Assembly: GCA_002454125.1 (NCBI GenBank)
Contig: DKII01000067.1
Coordinates: 45,155 to 55,144, forward strand
Source: Novosphingobium sp. UBA6722
Lineage (GTDB): Bacteria; Pseudomonadota; Alphaproteobacteria; Sphingomonadales; Sphingomonadaceae
Length of the DNA: 9,990 nt
Reading direction: 5' to 3'
Part shown: in pieces, positions 1 to 6,567 of the stretch
How the letters are laid out: every line of letters begins with the position of its first letter
Numbering within the stretch: position 1 is the stretch's first letter
Notes under the pieces: generated by a model
Told to the model about the DNA's origin: nothing
Seen by the model: only the letters and a program-made list of their open reading frames with translations
The model's database searches: none
Translations under genes and position numbers: made by a program

Positions 1-879
1 TGGAAGCCGGTGACTGCCCGGCCCGACGAAGGCTTTGCCGCCATGCTCGATGATGGCGCACCGCTGCAACCGAGCGCTTTGGCCGAAGCCTTCCCCCTGC
101 GGCTCGACCAGCCGGACCAGCCGGCCATTGCCGCGATCGGCCTGACCCGGCGGTATGGCGATTTCATCGCGGCGCAGGACATTTCCTTCTCGGTCCGGCC
201 GGGCGAGATATTCGGACTGCTTGGACCGAACGGTGCCGGCAAATCGACCACCTTCCGGATGCTCTGCGGACTTGCCACGCCGAGTGCGGGGCGCGGTACT
301 GTCGCCGGGCGGGACCTTTCGGTGGCCCGTGCCGAAGCGCGGCAAGCGCTGGGTTACATGCCGCAGAAGTTCTCGCTCTATGGCGACCTGACGGTTGCGG
401 CGAACCTCAAGTTCGTGGCCGGCGCCTATGGCCTGACTGGCAGCGCGCAAGGCACGGCGATCGAGCGGGTTGTTGCGGCGCTGGGGCTGGGGCCCTATCT
501 CGAATCCGCTGCCGGCCTGCTGCCGCTGGGCGTAAAGCAACGGCTCGCACTGGGCGCAGCGGTGCTGCACACGCCGCCAGTGCTGTTCCTTGATGAGCCC
601 ACCTCTGGCGTCGATCCCTTGGTCCGGCGCGAGTTCTGGCACCATATCAATGCCATCGCCGCGCGCGGCACGGCCGTGCTGGTGACAACCCATTTCATGG
701 ACGAGGCTGAGAACTGCGACCGGGTCCTGGTGATCAACCGCTCGCAGACGATCGCCCAGGGCACGCCGGATGAACTGCGGCGCTCGATCCCGGGCGGTGA
801 AATTGCGCCATCGCTTGGGGCGGCCTTCTTCAGCCTGATCGATACCCAGCGCCGGGTCCTGGAAGGGGCCGCGGCATGA
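1..879 (+). CDS. ybhF: YbhF-like ABC transporter ATP-binding protein, C-terminal part (5' end outside the window)
   Basis: This ATPase domain powers an ABC-2 efflux complex at the cytoplasmic face of the inner membrane. The frame is open to the left edge, so the GTG at 10 need not be the start. Numbered from that GTG, one complete nucleotide-binding domain is visible: Walker A GPNGAGKST (72-80), Q-loop glutamine in YMPQK (Q119), Walker B plus D-loop VLFLDEPTSGVDP (191-203) and H-loop His228. The signature motif is LPLGVKQ (171-177) instead of LSGGQ, a form I associate with the second domain of YbhF/RbbA-type tandem ATPases. The first 30 or so residues (PDEGFAAML) look like the tail of a preceding nucleotide-binding domain. 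The full protein is therefore probably a tandem-domain YbhF continuing to the left. The stop overlaps the next start by 4 bases, and two permeases follow in the order of E. coli ybhF-ybhS-ybhR. In E. coli this system exports cations and some drugs; the substrate here is unknown. Confidence 0.9.
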   Translation, partial: WKPVTARPDEGFAAMLDDGAPLQPSALAEAFPLRLDQPDQPAIAAIGLTRRYGDFIAAQDISFSVRPGEIFGLLGPNGAGKSTTFRMLCGLATPSAGRGTVAGRDLSVARAEARQALGYMPQKFSLYGDLTVAANLKFVAGAYGLTGSAQGTAIERVVAALGLGPYLESAAGLLPLGVKQRLALGAAVLHTPPVLFLDEPTSGVDPLVRREFWHHINAIAARGTAVLVTTHFMDEAENCDRVLVINRSQTIAQGTPDELRRSIPGGEIAPSLGAAFFSLIDTQRRVLEGAAA

Positions 880-2009
880 GCCGGCGCGATCCGCTGTTCT
901 GGCGCCGGGCGGCAGCAATCCGGGCCAAGGAATGGGCACAGATCTGGCTCGATCCGTCGACCTTCGGGCTGGTCGTGCTGATGCCGCTGATCCTGATGTT
1001 CCTGTTTGGCAGCGCGGTAACGCTTGATGTGCATGGCACCCGCACGGGGCTGATCGACCTCGACCGGTCCAGCGCCTCGCGCGATCTGGCGGCGACGCTG
1101 TCGCACAATTCCTATTTCCGGATCGCCGAGAAGGACAGCGTGGCTGCGGCTGAGCCGGCCCTGCGCAGCGGAGCCTTGCGGGGCTTTGTGGTGATCCCGG
1201 ATGGGTTTGAGCGCGATCTGGCCAGTGGGCAGGTGCCCGCGATCCAGCTTGTTACCGATGGTTCGCAGGTCAACACGGCGACCTTGCTGGCCAGCAACCT
1301 GCGCGGCACGCTGCGGGCCTGGGGCGAGGCGCGGGCGCGTGAGCAGGACGAAACGTTTCGGCCGCCACTCAGCCTCATTGCGCGCTACACCTACAATCCC
1401 GAGCTTGAGAGCCGGTATATGCTGGTGCCTGGCGCGATCGGGATCGTCATGGCGATGATCGGCAGTCTGCTGACCGCGCTGATCATGGCCCGCGAGTATG
1501 AGCGCGGGACGATGGAGGGCCTGCTCTCGACTCCGATCTCGATTCCTGGCCTCGTGCTGAGCAAGCTGCTGCCCTATTACGTGCTCGGCCTTGCCTCGAC
1601 CGCGATCTGCGTTGCCGTGGCGGTGCTGGGGTACGGCTTGCCGTTCAGGGGCTCGTTCCTGGCGCTGTTCCTCGTTTCCTCCGCCTTCCTGGCGGCGGTG
1701 CTGGGGCAGGGGCTGCTCATCTCGGCCGGGACGAAGAACCAGTTCGTCTCCACGCAATTTGCGCTGCTTTCGGGCTTCCTGCCCTCGCTGCTGCTGTCCG
1801 GCTTCCTGTTCGAGATCGATTCCATGCCGATCGGCATCCAGTGGCTGACCTACATCGTCCCGGCCCGCTACCTTATCCCGCCGCTGCAAAGCGTGTTCCT
1901 GGTGGGGGACATCTGGTCGATGTTCCTGCCCAACATTCTCGCCCTGATGGGCTTCGGGGCATTCTTCTTCCTGCGGGTGACGCGCGCGATCAAGCGGCAG
2001 ATCGCATGA
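876..2009 (+). CDS. ybhS: ABC-2 type permease, YbhS-like
   Basis: This is one of two inner-membrane permease subunits of the efflux transporter, 377 aa and within the usual family range. The layout is typical: a short cytoplasmic N-terminus, a first membrane helix at about 30-50, a large soluble, probably periplasmic, domain at about 51-180, then five helices near 183-205, 231-253, 261-283, 292-312 and 347-366. The motif AREYERGTMEGLLSTP (205-220) after the second helix is the family's coupling segment next to the ATPase. YNPELESRYMLVPG (173-186) is the characteristic entry into the second helix. The ATG sits inside the stop of the ATPase gene (ATGA), so translation is probably coupled. The next permease overlaps its stop in the same way. 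Family assignment is firm; the exact YbhS correspondence rests on gene order. Confidence 0.92.
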   Translation: MSRRDPLFWRRAAAIRAKEWAQIWLDPSTFGLVVLMPLILMFLFGSAVTLDVHGTRTGLIDLDRSSASRDLAATLSHNSYFRIAEKDSVAAAEPALRSGALRGFVVIPDGFERDLASGQVPAIQLVTDGSQVNTATLLASNLRGTLRAWGEARAREQDETFRPPLSLIARYTYNPELESRYMLVPGAIGIVMAMIGSLLTALIMAREYERGTMEGLLSTPISIPGLVLSKLLPYYVLGLASTAICVAVAVLGYGLPFRGSFLALFLVSSAFLAAVLGQGLLISAGTKNQFVSTQFALLSGFLPSLLLSGFLFEIDSMPIGIQWLTYIVPARYLIPPLQSVFLVGDIWSMFLPNILALMGFGAFFFLRVTRAIKRQIA

Positions 2010-3112
2010 GCGGGGCGCTGGTCAGGATTGTCGCCATGGCGCTCAAGGAGCTCGCCGTGGTGCTGCGCGACCGGCGCGTGATGACCACGCTGGTTGCCAG
2101 CCCGGTGATCCAGTTGGTGCTGTTCGGGCTCGCCACCACTCTTGAGGTCAAGAATGTCTCGCTGGGCCTGGTCAATCGCGACACCGGCGTCGCCTCCGAA
2201 CAGTTCCTCGCAGCGGTTGGCGCCACGCGCAATGTTGGCGAGGTGATCGTTTATCCCAACGAAAAGGCGCTGGGCGAAGCGATCGAGCAGCGCGAAGTGC
2301 TGGGCGGGGTGATCCTGCCACCTGACCTTTCCGCGCGGGTCGCGCGCGGTGAGGGCGGCGAAATCGGACTGCTGCTGGATGGCCGGAGAGTTAATGCAGC
2401 ACAGATAGTTACAGCTTATCTCTCAGAAATAGCCGCAACTACGGGGCTGGCGTTGCGGCCGGGTGCTGCAGGGCCAGACCTTGTGGTGCGCAATTGGTAC
2501 AACCCCAACCTTGATTACAGCTGGTTTACTCTGCCGGGGATGATCGCTGTGATCACGACCGTCCTGGTGCTGTCGGTCTCGGTCCAGGCAATTGCCCGTG
2601 AGCGCGAGTTTGGCACCTACGATCAGTTGATGGCCCTGCCGATGCGGCATTGGGAGATCCTGCTCGGCAAGGCGGTGCCGGCATTCCTGGTCGGGCTGTT
2701 CAACGGCTCGTTCTACGTGGCGATGGTTGCCTTGCTCTCGGACGTGCCGTTTCTCGGTTCTTATCCTTTGATTGTGCTGGCTATTGCTGCCTTCAGTCTG
2801 GCCGTCAGTTCGATCGGGCTGGCAATTTCCAGCGTGGCCGGAAACCAGCAGCAGGCGTTCCTGGGCGGGTTCCTGGTAATCGTCCCGATGATCCTGCTTT
2901 CGGGTTATGCCAGTCCGATCGACGGAATGCCGGGCTGGTTGCAGCCGATCGCGGCAGTCGATCCACTCAGCCACTTGCTCGCGGTTTGCCACGGGGTGTT
3001 CCTCAAAGCCATGCCCGCAGCGATGATCCTGGACCACATCTGGCCGATGTTGCTGGTTGCCGCAGTCGCGCTGGCGCTTGGTCACACCCTGTTGCGCGGA
3101 CGCAGCAATTGA
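2006..3112 (+). CDS. ybhR: ABC-2 type permease, YbhR-like
   Basis: This is the second permease subunit of the transporter, 368 aa, paralogous to its upstream neighbour. The frame is open from an ATG at 1841, but that would put over 160 bases inside the previous gene. The ATG at 2006 overlaps the previous stop as ATGA and gives the family N-terminus, so I chose it. A first membrane helix lies at about 27-45, followed by a soluble domain to about 175. The YNPNLDYSWFTLPG entry motif leads into helix 2. AREREFGTYDQLMALP marks the coupling segment, and further hydrophobic helices run to the C-terminus. The two permeases probably pair as a heterodimer. A short stretch inside the gene (2387-2443) uses codons unlike the rest. 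No convincing terminator hairpin follows the stop. Confidence 0.92.
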   Translation: MSGALVRIVAMALKELAVVLRDRRVMTTLVASPVIQLVLFGLATTLEVKNVSLGLVNRDTGVASEQFLAAVGATRNVGEVIVYPNEKALGEAIEQREVLGGVILPPDLSARVARGEGGEIGLLLDGRRVNAAQIVTAYLSEIAATTGLALRPGAAGPDLVVRNWYNPNLDYSWFTLPGMIAVITTVLVLSVSVQAIAREREFGTYDQLMALPMRHWEILLGKAVPAFLVGLFNGSFYVAMVALLSDVPFLGSYPLIVLAIAAFSLAVSSIGLAISSVAGNQQQAFLGGFLVIVPMILLSGYASPIDGMPGWLQPIAAVDPLSHLLAVCHGVFLKAMPAAMILDHIWPMLLVAAVALALGHTLLRGRSN

Positions 3113-3155
3113 TCAGAAATGGGACTCGGCACACCGCGGGCCTGAAAGAATTCCT

Positions 3156-3185
3156 TTGCCAAGTGACTCCACCCTCGGTTAGATT
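3156..3185 (+). promoter_or_regulatory. Putative sigma-70-type promoter of the RpfF-like gene
   Basis: TTGCCA (3156-3161, five of six matches to TTGACA) is followed after 18 bases by TAGATT (3180-3185, four of six to TATAAT). It lies in an AT-richer spacer between the transporter genes and the crotonase gene. Transcription would start near 3192. That leaves a leader of about 57 bases before the ATG at 3249, but only about 12 bases before the alternative GTG at 3204. This is prediction from consensus only. Confidence 0.4.
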
Positions 3186-3239
3186 CACGAAAATAGCAGG
3201 TAAGTGGTTTCCGCCAGATACCTGAATCGGGTTAAGCGC

Positions 3240-3243
3240 GAGG
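3240..3243 (+). promoter_or_regulatory. Ribosome binding site favouring the ATG at 3249
   Basis: GAGG ends 5 bases before the ATG at 3249. The alternative GTG at 3204 has only AGG three bases upstream. Together with the promoter position, this favours the ATG start for the RpfF-like gene. Confidence 0.5.
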
Positions 3244-3248
3244 CATTT

Positions 3249-4211
3249 ATGGATCGACTTTCAGGCGATCTTTCAGGTTCTGAAACGCCTCATGCAGAGG
3301 TGGAGGGCGCCTTGTCGGACAGCAATAGCGATGCCGCGGCCCTGTTGCAGCAGGCCCGTTTGCGGCTTTCCATTCCCGACGATCTGTTCGCGCTGAACGA
3401 GCTCGACGTGCTTTACAGCGAGCGCGAGGAAACGCTGTGGACCTACATGCGCCCGGCCGGACGCCCCAGCTTTACCCCGCCGATGCTGGCCGACTTCGGC
3501 AATTGGCAGCGCCTGATTGCCGCCCATTTCGGTCCGGACCGGGTGCCGCTCAAATACCTGGTCCTCGGCAGCCGAGCACCGGGAGTGTTCTGCTTTGGCG
3601 GTGACCTTGAGCTGTTCGCGGCCCTGATCCGCGATGGCAATCGCGACGCTCTGGCCGCCTACGGCTATCGCTGCGTCGAGATCCTCCATCGCAACATGCA
3701 TTCGCTCGATCTGCCGATCCTGACGATTGGCATGGTTCAGGGTCAGGCTCTGGGCGGCGGGTTCGAAGCCTTGCTGTCGTTCGATTACATCATTGCTGAA
3801 CGCGGATCCTCGTTCGGTCTGCCCGAGGTGATGTTCGGACTGTTCCCGGGCATGGGCGCCCACGCAATTCTCTCACGTCGCCTGGGTCAGGCGATGGCTG
3901 ACCGGATCATCATGAGCAACGAGACCTATTCGGCCGAGGCTATGTATGAGCTGGGTATTGTCCAGCAGCTTGCCGAACCGGGCGAGGGCGAGGCGGCAGT
4001 GCGCGAGTTCATCGCCAAATCCAGCCGCCGTCATGCCGGCCTGGTGGGTGCGCGCCGCGCCAGTCGCCGGGCCAACGATGTCAGCCTGGCCGAACTGCGT
4101 GACATCGTTGACTATTGGGCCGACGCGGCGCTGCAACTGCGAGAGCAGGACCTCAAGCTGATGCAGCGCCTGGCCGGGGCTCAGGCCCGTTTGCCGCGCG
4201 CGGCGGCCTAA
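3249..4211 (+). CDS. rpfF: RpfF-like DSF synthase (crotonase/enoyl-CoA hydratase superfamily)
   Basis: This is probably a dual hydratase/thioesterase that makes a cis-2-unsaturated fatty acid (a diffusible signal factor) from acyl carrier protein-bound 3-hydroxy fatty acid in the cytoplasm. From the ATG at 3249 it is 320 aa. Xanthomonas RpfF motifs are recognisable in order: FGGDLELF (116-123), an Arg-Cys-Val helix followed by HRNMH, VQGQALGGGFEALLS (163-177), then GLPEVMFGLFPGMGA (190-204). Glu173 in GGGFEA and Glu193 in GLPEV match the two catalytic glutamates of RpfF (E141, E161), with the same 20-residue spacing. The crotonase core starts near residue 48, so there is an N-terminal extension relative to RpfF (about 289 aa). 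A GTG at 3204 would add 15 residues; the ATG has the better ribosome site. No rpfC, rpfG or rpfR is nearby. The fallback call is a crotonase of unknown substrate. The stop overlaps the convergent pirin stop. Confidence 0.85.
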   Translation: MDRLSGDLSGSETPHAEVEGALSDSNSDAAALLQQARLRLSIPDDLFALNELDVLYSEREETLWTYMRPAGRPSFTPPMLADFGNWQRLIAAHFGPDRVPLKYLVLGSRAPGVFCFGGDLELFAALIRDGNRDALAAYGYRCVEILHRNMHSLDLPILTIGMVQGQALGGGFEALLSFDYIIAERGSSFGLPEVMFGLFPGMGAHAILSRRLGQAMADRIIMSNETYSAEAMYELGIVQQLAEPGEGEAAVREFIAKSSRRHAGLVGARRASRRANDVSLAELRDIVDYWADAALQLREQDLKLMQRLAGAQARLPRAAA

Positions 4212-4906
4212 AGCGAATCCACCAGAACCACTTCGCAATCGCTCACCGCTTCGACGGTGATGCTCGCTTCGCCGGTAACGGCCACGCCATCGCGCGGTTG
4301 CGCATCGATGCCATTCACGCGGATCGTGCCGGTGGGAGCAACCAGGTAGATGTGGCGGTTGGCCTCGGTTGACCAGGTCGCGCTTTCACCCGCCGCGAGT
4401 GTGGCTGCCGCCACCTTGGCATCGGCCCTGATCGAAAGCGCCTGATCTTCATCCGGCGTGCCGCTGGCAACGACTTCCCACCGCCCGGCGCGGTCGCCGC
4501 GCGGAAACTCGCGCTGGCCCCAGCCAGGGGCCTCGCCAGCCCGATCGGGCATGATCCAGATCTGGAACAGGGTCGTGGCTTCGTCTTCCAGGTTGTATTC
4601 CGCGTGGACGATCCCGGTGCCGGCGCTCATCACCTGCACGTCGCCGGCGCTGGTCCGACCTTTGTTGCCCAGACTGTCCTGGTGCGTGATCGCCCCGGTA
4701 CGGACAAAGGTGACGATCTCCATGTCGTTATGCGGGTGCGGCGGGAAGCCGCTGCGCGCGGCGATCGTATCGTCGTTCCACACGCGGATCGCACCCCAGC
4801 CCATCCGGGCGGGATCGTAATAGGAAGCGAAGCTGAAGTGATGGCGGGCGTCCAGCCAGCCGTGGTTCGCGTGGCCCAGGCCAGCAAAGGGTCTTACTTC
4901 GATCAT
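4208..4906 (-). CDS. Pirin family protein, YhhW-like (putative quercetin 2,3-dioxygenase)
   Basis: This is a two-domain cupin protein of 232 aa, the usual length for bacterial pirins of the E. coli YhhW type, which cleave quercetin in vitro. The N-terminal cupin holds FPPHPHNDMEIVTFV (54-68) and GTGIVHAEYN (96-105). His57, His59, His101 and Glu103 match the YhhW metal ligands in residue type and number, so it should bind one metal ion (iron or similar). The C-terminal half is a degenerate cupin without ligands, as is normal. The ATG at 4906 has GAGGTGG 9 bases upstream. It follows zapE by 68 bases on the same strand and may be read from that operon or from its own promoter. The physiological substrate of such pirins is generally unclear; stress or redox roles are also proposed. 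Its stop overlaps that of the convergent rpfF-like gene by 4 bases. Confidence 0.92.
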   Translation of the reverse strand: MIEVRPFAGLGHANHGWLDARHHFSFASYYDPARMGWGAIRVWNDDTIAARSGFPPHPHNDMEIVTFVRTGAITHQDSLGNKGRTSAGDVQVMSAGTGIVHAEYNLEDEATTLFQIWIMPDRAGEAPGWGQREFPRGDRAGRWEVVASGTPDEDQALSIRADAKVAAATLAAGESATWSTEANRHIYLVAPTGTIRVNGIDAQPRDGVAVTGEASITVEAVSDCEVVLVDSL

Positions 4907-4921
4907 GTCTGCTATCCACCT

Positions 4922-4940
4922 CGGCGGGGTGTTGCCGCCG
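4922..4940 (-). other. GC-rich hairpin in the zapE-pirin spacer, touching the pirin ribosome site
   Basis: CGGCGG (4922-4927) and CCGCCG (4935-4940) form a perfect 6-bp stem with a 7-base loop. On the - strand transcript it lies after the zapE stop and ends within the first base of the pirin ribosome site (4916-4922). There is no T-run, so it is not a classical intrinsic terminator. It could be a leader structure, or chance in GC-rich DNA. Confidence 0.3.
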
Positions 4941-4974
4941 GAATGGTCGGTAAATGGGAAGGCGGCCGGCTAAT

Positions 4975-6090
4975 TCAACCCTGCTCACCGTGGCCGAGGG
5001 CCATATAGTCGGCACTCTGCATTTCCATCAGGCGGCTGACCGTGCGTTCGAACTCAAAGCGTCCGTCGCCCGCGGCATAGAGTTCTTCCGGTGCTGCATC
5101 GGCGGTCGCCAGCAGCTTGACCTTCTGTTCGTAGAGCGCGTCGATCAGCGTGACGAAGCGGGCCGCTTCGTTCCGGTTCTCCGGTCCCATGCGCGGAATG
5201 CCGACCAGGATCACGGTGTGATAGGTCTGCGCAATCGCCAGGTAATCTGGCGCGCCGCGAGCTTCGGCGCAGAGCCGTTTGAAGCTGAACACGGCGACGC
5301 CCTTCAGGCTCTTGGGCACGTGCAGGATCCGCCCGCCGCCCAGGTCAAGATCGGCCGAAGGCACATGGTCTGCATCTTCGGGCGGATAGTCGGTCAGGCG
5401 GAAGAAGGCTTCGCGCACCTGCGCCGTGGCGGCGTCGCCCAGCGGGGTGTGCCAGGTTGCCATGCCGCCCAGCCGCTCAAGCCGGTAATCGACCGGGCCG
5501 TTCAGTGCCATCACGTCAAGCTCGCGCTCGATCAGGGCGATGAAGGGCAGGAAGTGTTCGCGGTTGAGGCCGTCCTTGTAGAGCTCGGACGGGGCCCGGT
5601 TGCTGGTAGTCACGATCACCAGCCCGTGCTGCGTGATCAGTGCGGTGAACAGCCGGCTCATGATCATTGCATCGGCTGAATTGTTCACCACCATCTCGTC
5701 GAAGGCGAGGACGCGCAGTCCTTCGGCGATCGCGGCGGCAACTGGCGGGATCGGATCCCCGCTCTCGCTCTTGCGCGCTTCGCGCAGGCGGGCGTGAACT
5801 TCCTGCATGAAGGCGTGAAAGTGGACGCGGCGCTTGTCGGGAATGGCCAGGCTGTCGTGAAACAGGTCCATCAGCATGGATTTGCCGCGCCCCACGCCGC
5901 CCCACAGATAGAGCCCGGGCGGCGGCGGCGTCTTCTTGCCAAACAGCCTGCCGAGCAAGCCGCTGGACTGACCGGCTTCAAGATCTTGCTGCAATTGTGC
6001 CAGGCGCTCGGCGGCGGCGCGCTGCTCCGGATCGGGCCGCAGTTCGCCGGCAGCAACCAGCGCTTCGTACCGCGCCAGCAGCGCGGTCAT
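4975..6090 (-). CDS. zapE: Cell division protein ZapE / AFG1-like ATPase
   Basis: This is an AAA+-type P-loop ATPase of 371 aa, normal for the family. In E. coli ZapE associates with the FtsZ ring under stress; the mitochondrial homologue AFG1/LACE1 helps turn over respiratory-chain subunits. Walker A is GGVGRGKS (64-71). Walker B is VLAFDE (127-132), followed by MVVNNSADAMIMSRLF. A sensor-like TTSN lies at 161-164. The family helix FHAFMQEVHARL is at 91-102. An FSFKRLC segment lies in the C-terminal half, where the family has a related FxFxxLC motif. The segment after Walker B differs from the more common FDEFxVxDIADAM form but keeps the acidic pair. The ATG overlaps the stop of the upstream thioesterase gene as ATGA, implying translational coupling. 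Sitting downstream of sdhB fits the proposed link of AFG1 proteins to respiratory complexes, though that link is inference here. No signal peptide; cytoplasmic or membrane-peripheral. Confidence 0.95.
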   Translation of the reverse strand: MTALLARYEALVAAGELRPDPEQRAAAERLAQLQQDLEAGQSSGLLGRLFGKKTPPPPGLYLWGGVGRGKSMLMDLFHDSLAIPDKRRVHFHAFMQEVHARLREARKSESGDPIPPVAAAIAEGLRVLAFDEMVVNNSADAMIMSRLFTALITQHGLVIVTTSNRAPSELYKDGLNREHFLPFIALIERELDVMALNGPVDYRLERLGGMATWHTPLGDAATAQVREAFFRLTDYPPEDADHVPSADLDLGGGRILHVPKSLKGVAVFSFKRLCAEARGAPDYLAIAQTYHTVILVGIPRMGPENRNEAARFVTLIDALYEQKVKLLATADAAPEELYAAGDGRFEFERTVSRLMEMQSADYMALGHGEQG

Positions 6091-6551
6091 TTGGCCGAGG
6101 GTTTGCGGACGATGCCCGAAAAAGTTGCGACCAGGTGCGCGTCGTCCTCGCCCTGAACCACGGTGCCGCGCATGAAGACCAGACGCTTTGTCTCACGCAT
6201 GACCTCGACCACGGCATCAAGCGGCTTGCCGAGCGCGCCGGCGCCGATGAACTGGCTGGAGAGCTCCAGCGTGACCGAACCACCGGCGTTGCCGTTCAGC
6301 AGGGTGCGCATCGCCGCAAACAGGGCAATGTCGACTAGCGCCAGAGTGACGGCACCGTGCACCATGTCGAGCAGGTTCGAATGCTTGCGTTCCGGGAACA
6401 TTCGCACCCGGCAGGTCCGGTCGCTCTCTGGACGGACCAGCATCCGGCCCATGGTCTGGGCATTGAACCGGGTATCGTCGGCCAGCTCCCAGCGATGCCA
6501 GCCAGGATTGTCCGGATCAGGTTCGTAAATGAAGCCCCGTTGATCGACCAC
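6087..6551 (-). CDS. PaaI-like hotdog-fold thioesterase
   Basis: This is a small hotdog protein of 154 aa that probably hydrolyses an acyl-CoA thioester in the cytoplasm; the substrate cannot be read from the sequence. The PaaI/4HBT-type active-site helix is visible as HSNLLDMVHGAVTLALVD (57-74). HGA (65-67) stands where many relatives have HGG, and Asp74 is a likely catalytic acid. A beta-strand segment SVTLELSSQFIGA follows (92-104), then the family's closing strands. The start is a GTG at 6551, 16 bases after the sdhB stop, with no good ribosome site. I kept it because GFIYEPDPDNPGWHRWEL (6-23) looks like genuine protein and the next in-frame ATG is at residue 34. Lack of a ribosome site suggests coupling to sdhB translation. 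Its stop overlaps the zapE start by 4 bases. Confidence 0.85.
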   Translation of the reverse strand: MVDQRGFIYEPDPDNPGWHRWELADDTRFNAQTMGRMLVRPESDRTCRVRMFPERKHSNLLDMVHGAVTLALVDIALFAAMRTLLNGNAGGSVTLELSSQFIGAGALGKPLDAVVEVMRETKRLVFMRGTVVQGEDDAHLVATFSGIVRKPSAK

Positions 6552-6567
6552 TTAGCCGCGGCGCCCG

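Noticed and set aside
495..1889. 464-codon open frame on the - strand opposite the ATPase and permease genes
   Set aside because: It is antisense to well-supported genes, rich in Arg/Gln/His as expected for a GC-rich shadow frame, and has no recognisable domain.
1841..2005. Upstream extension of the YbhR-like gene to an ATG at 1841
   Set aside because: It lies wholly inside the preceding permease gene, its residues do not resemble the family, and the ATGA overlap at 2006 gives a normal start.
4954..5679. 241-codon open frame on + opposite zapE
   Set aside because: It is antisense to the ZapE catalytic region and shows no domain.
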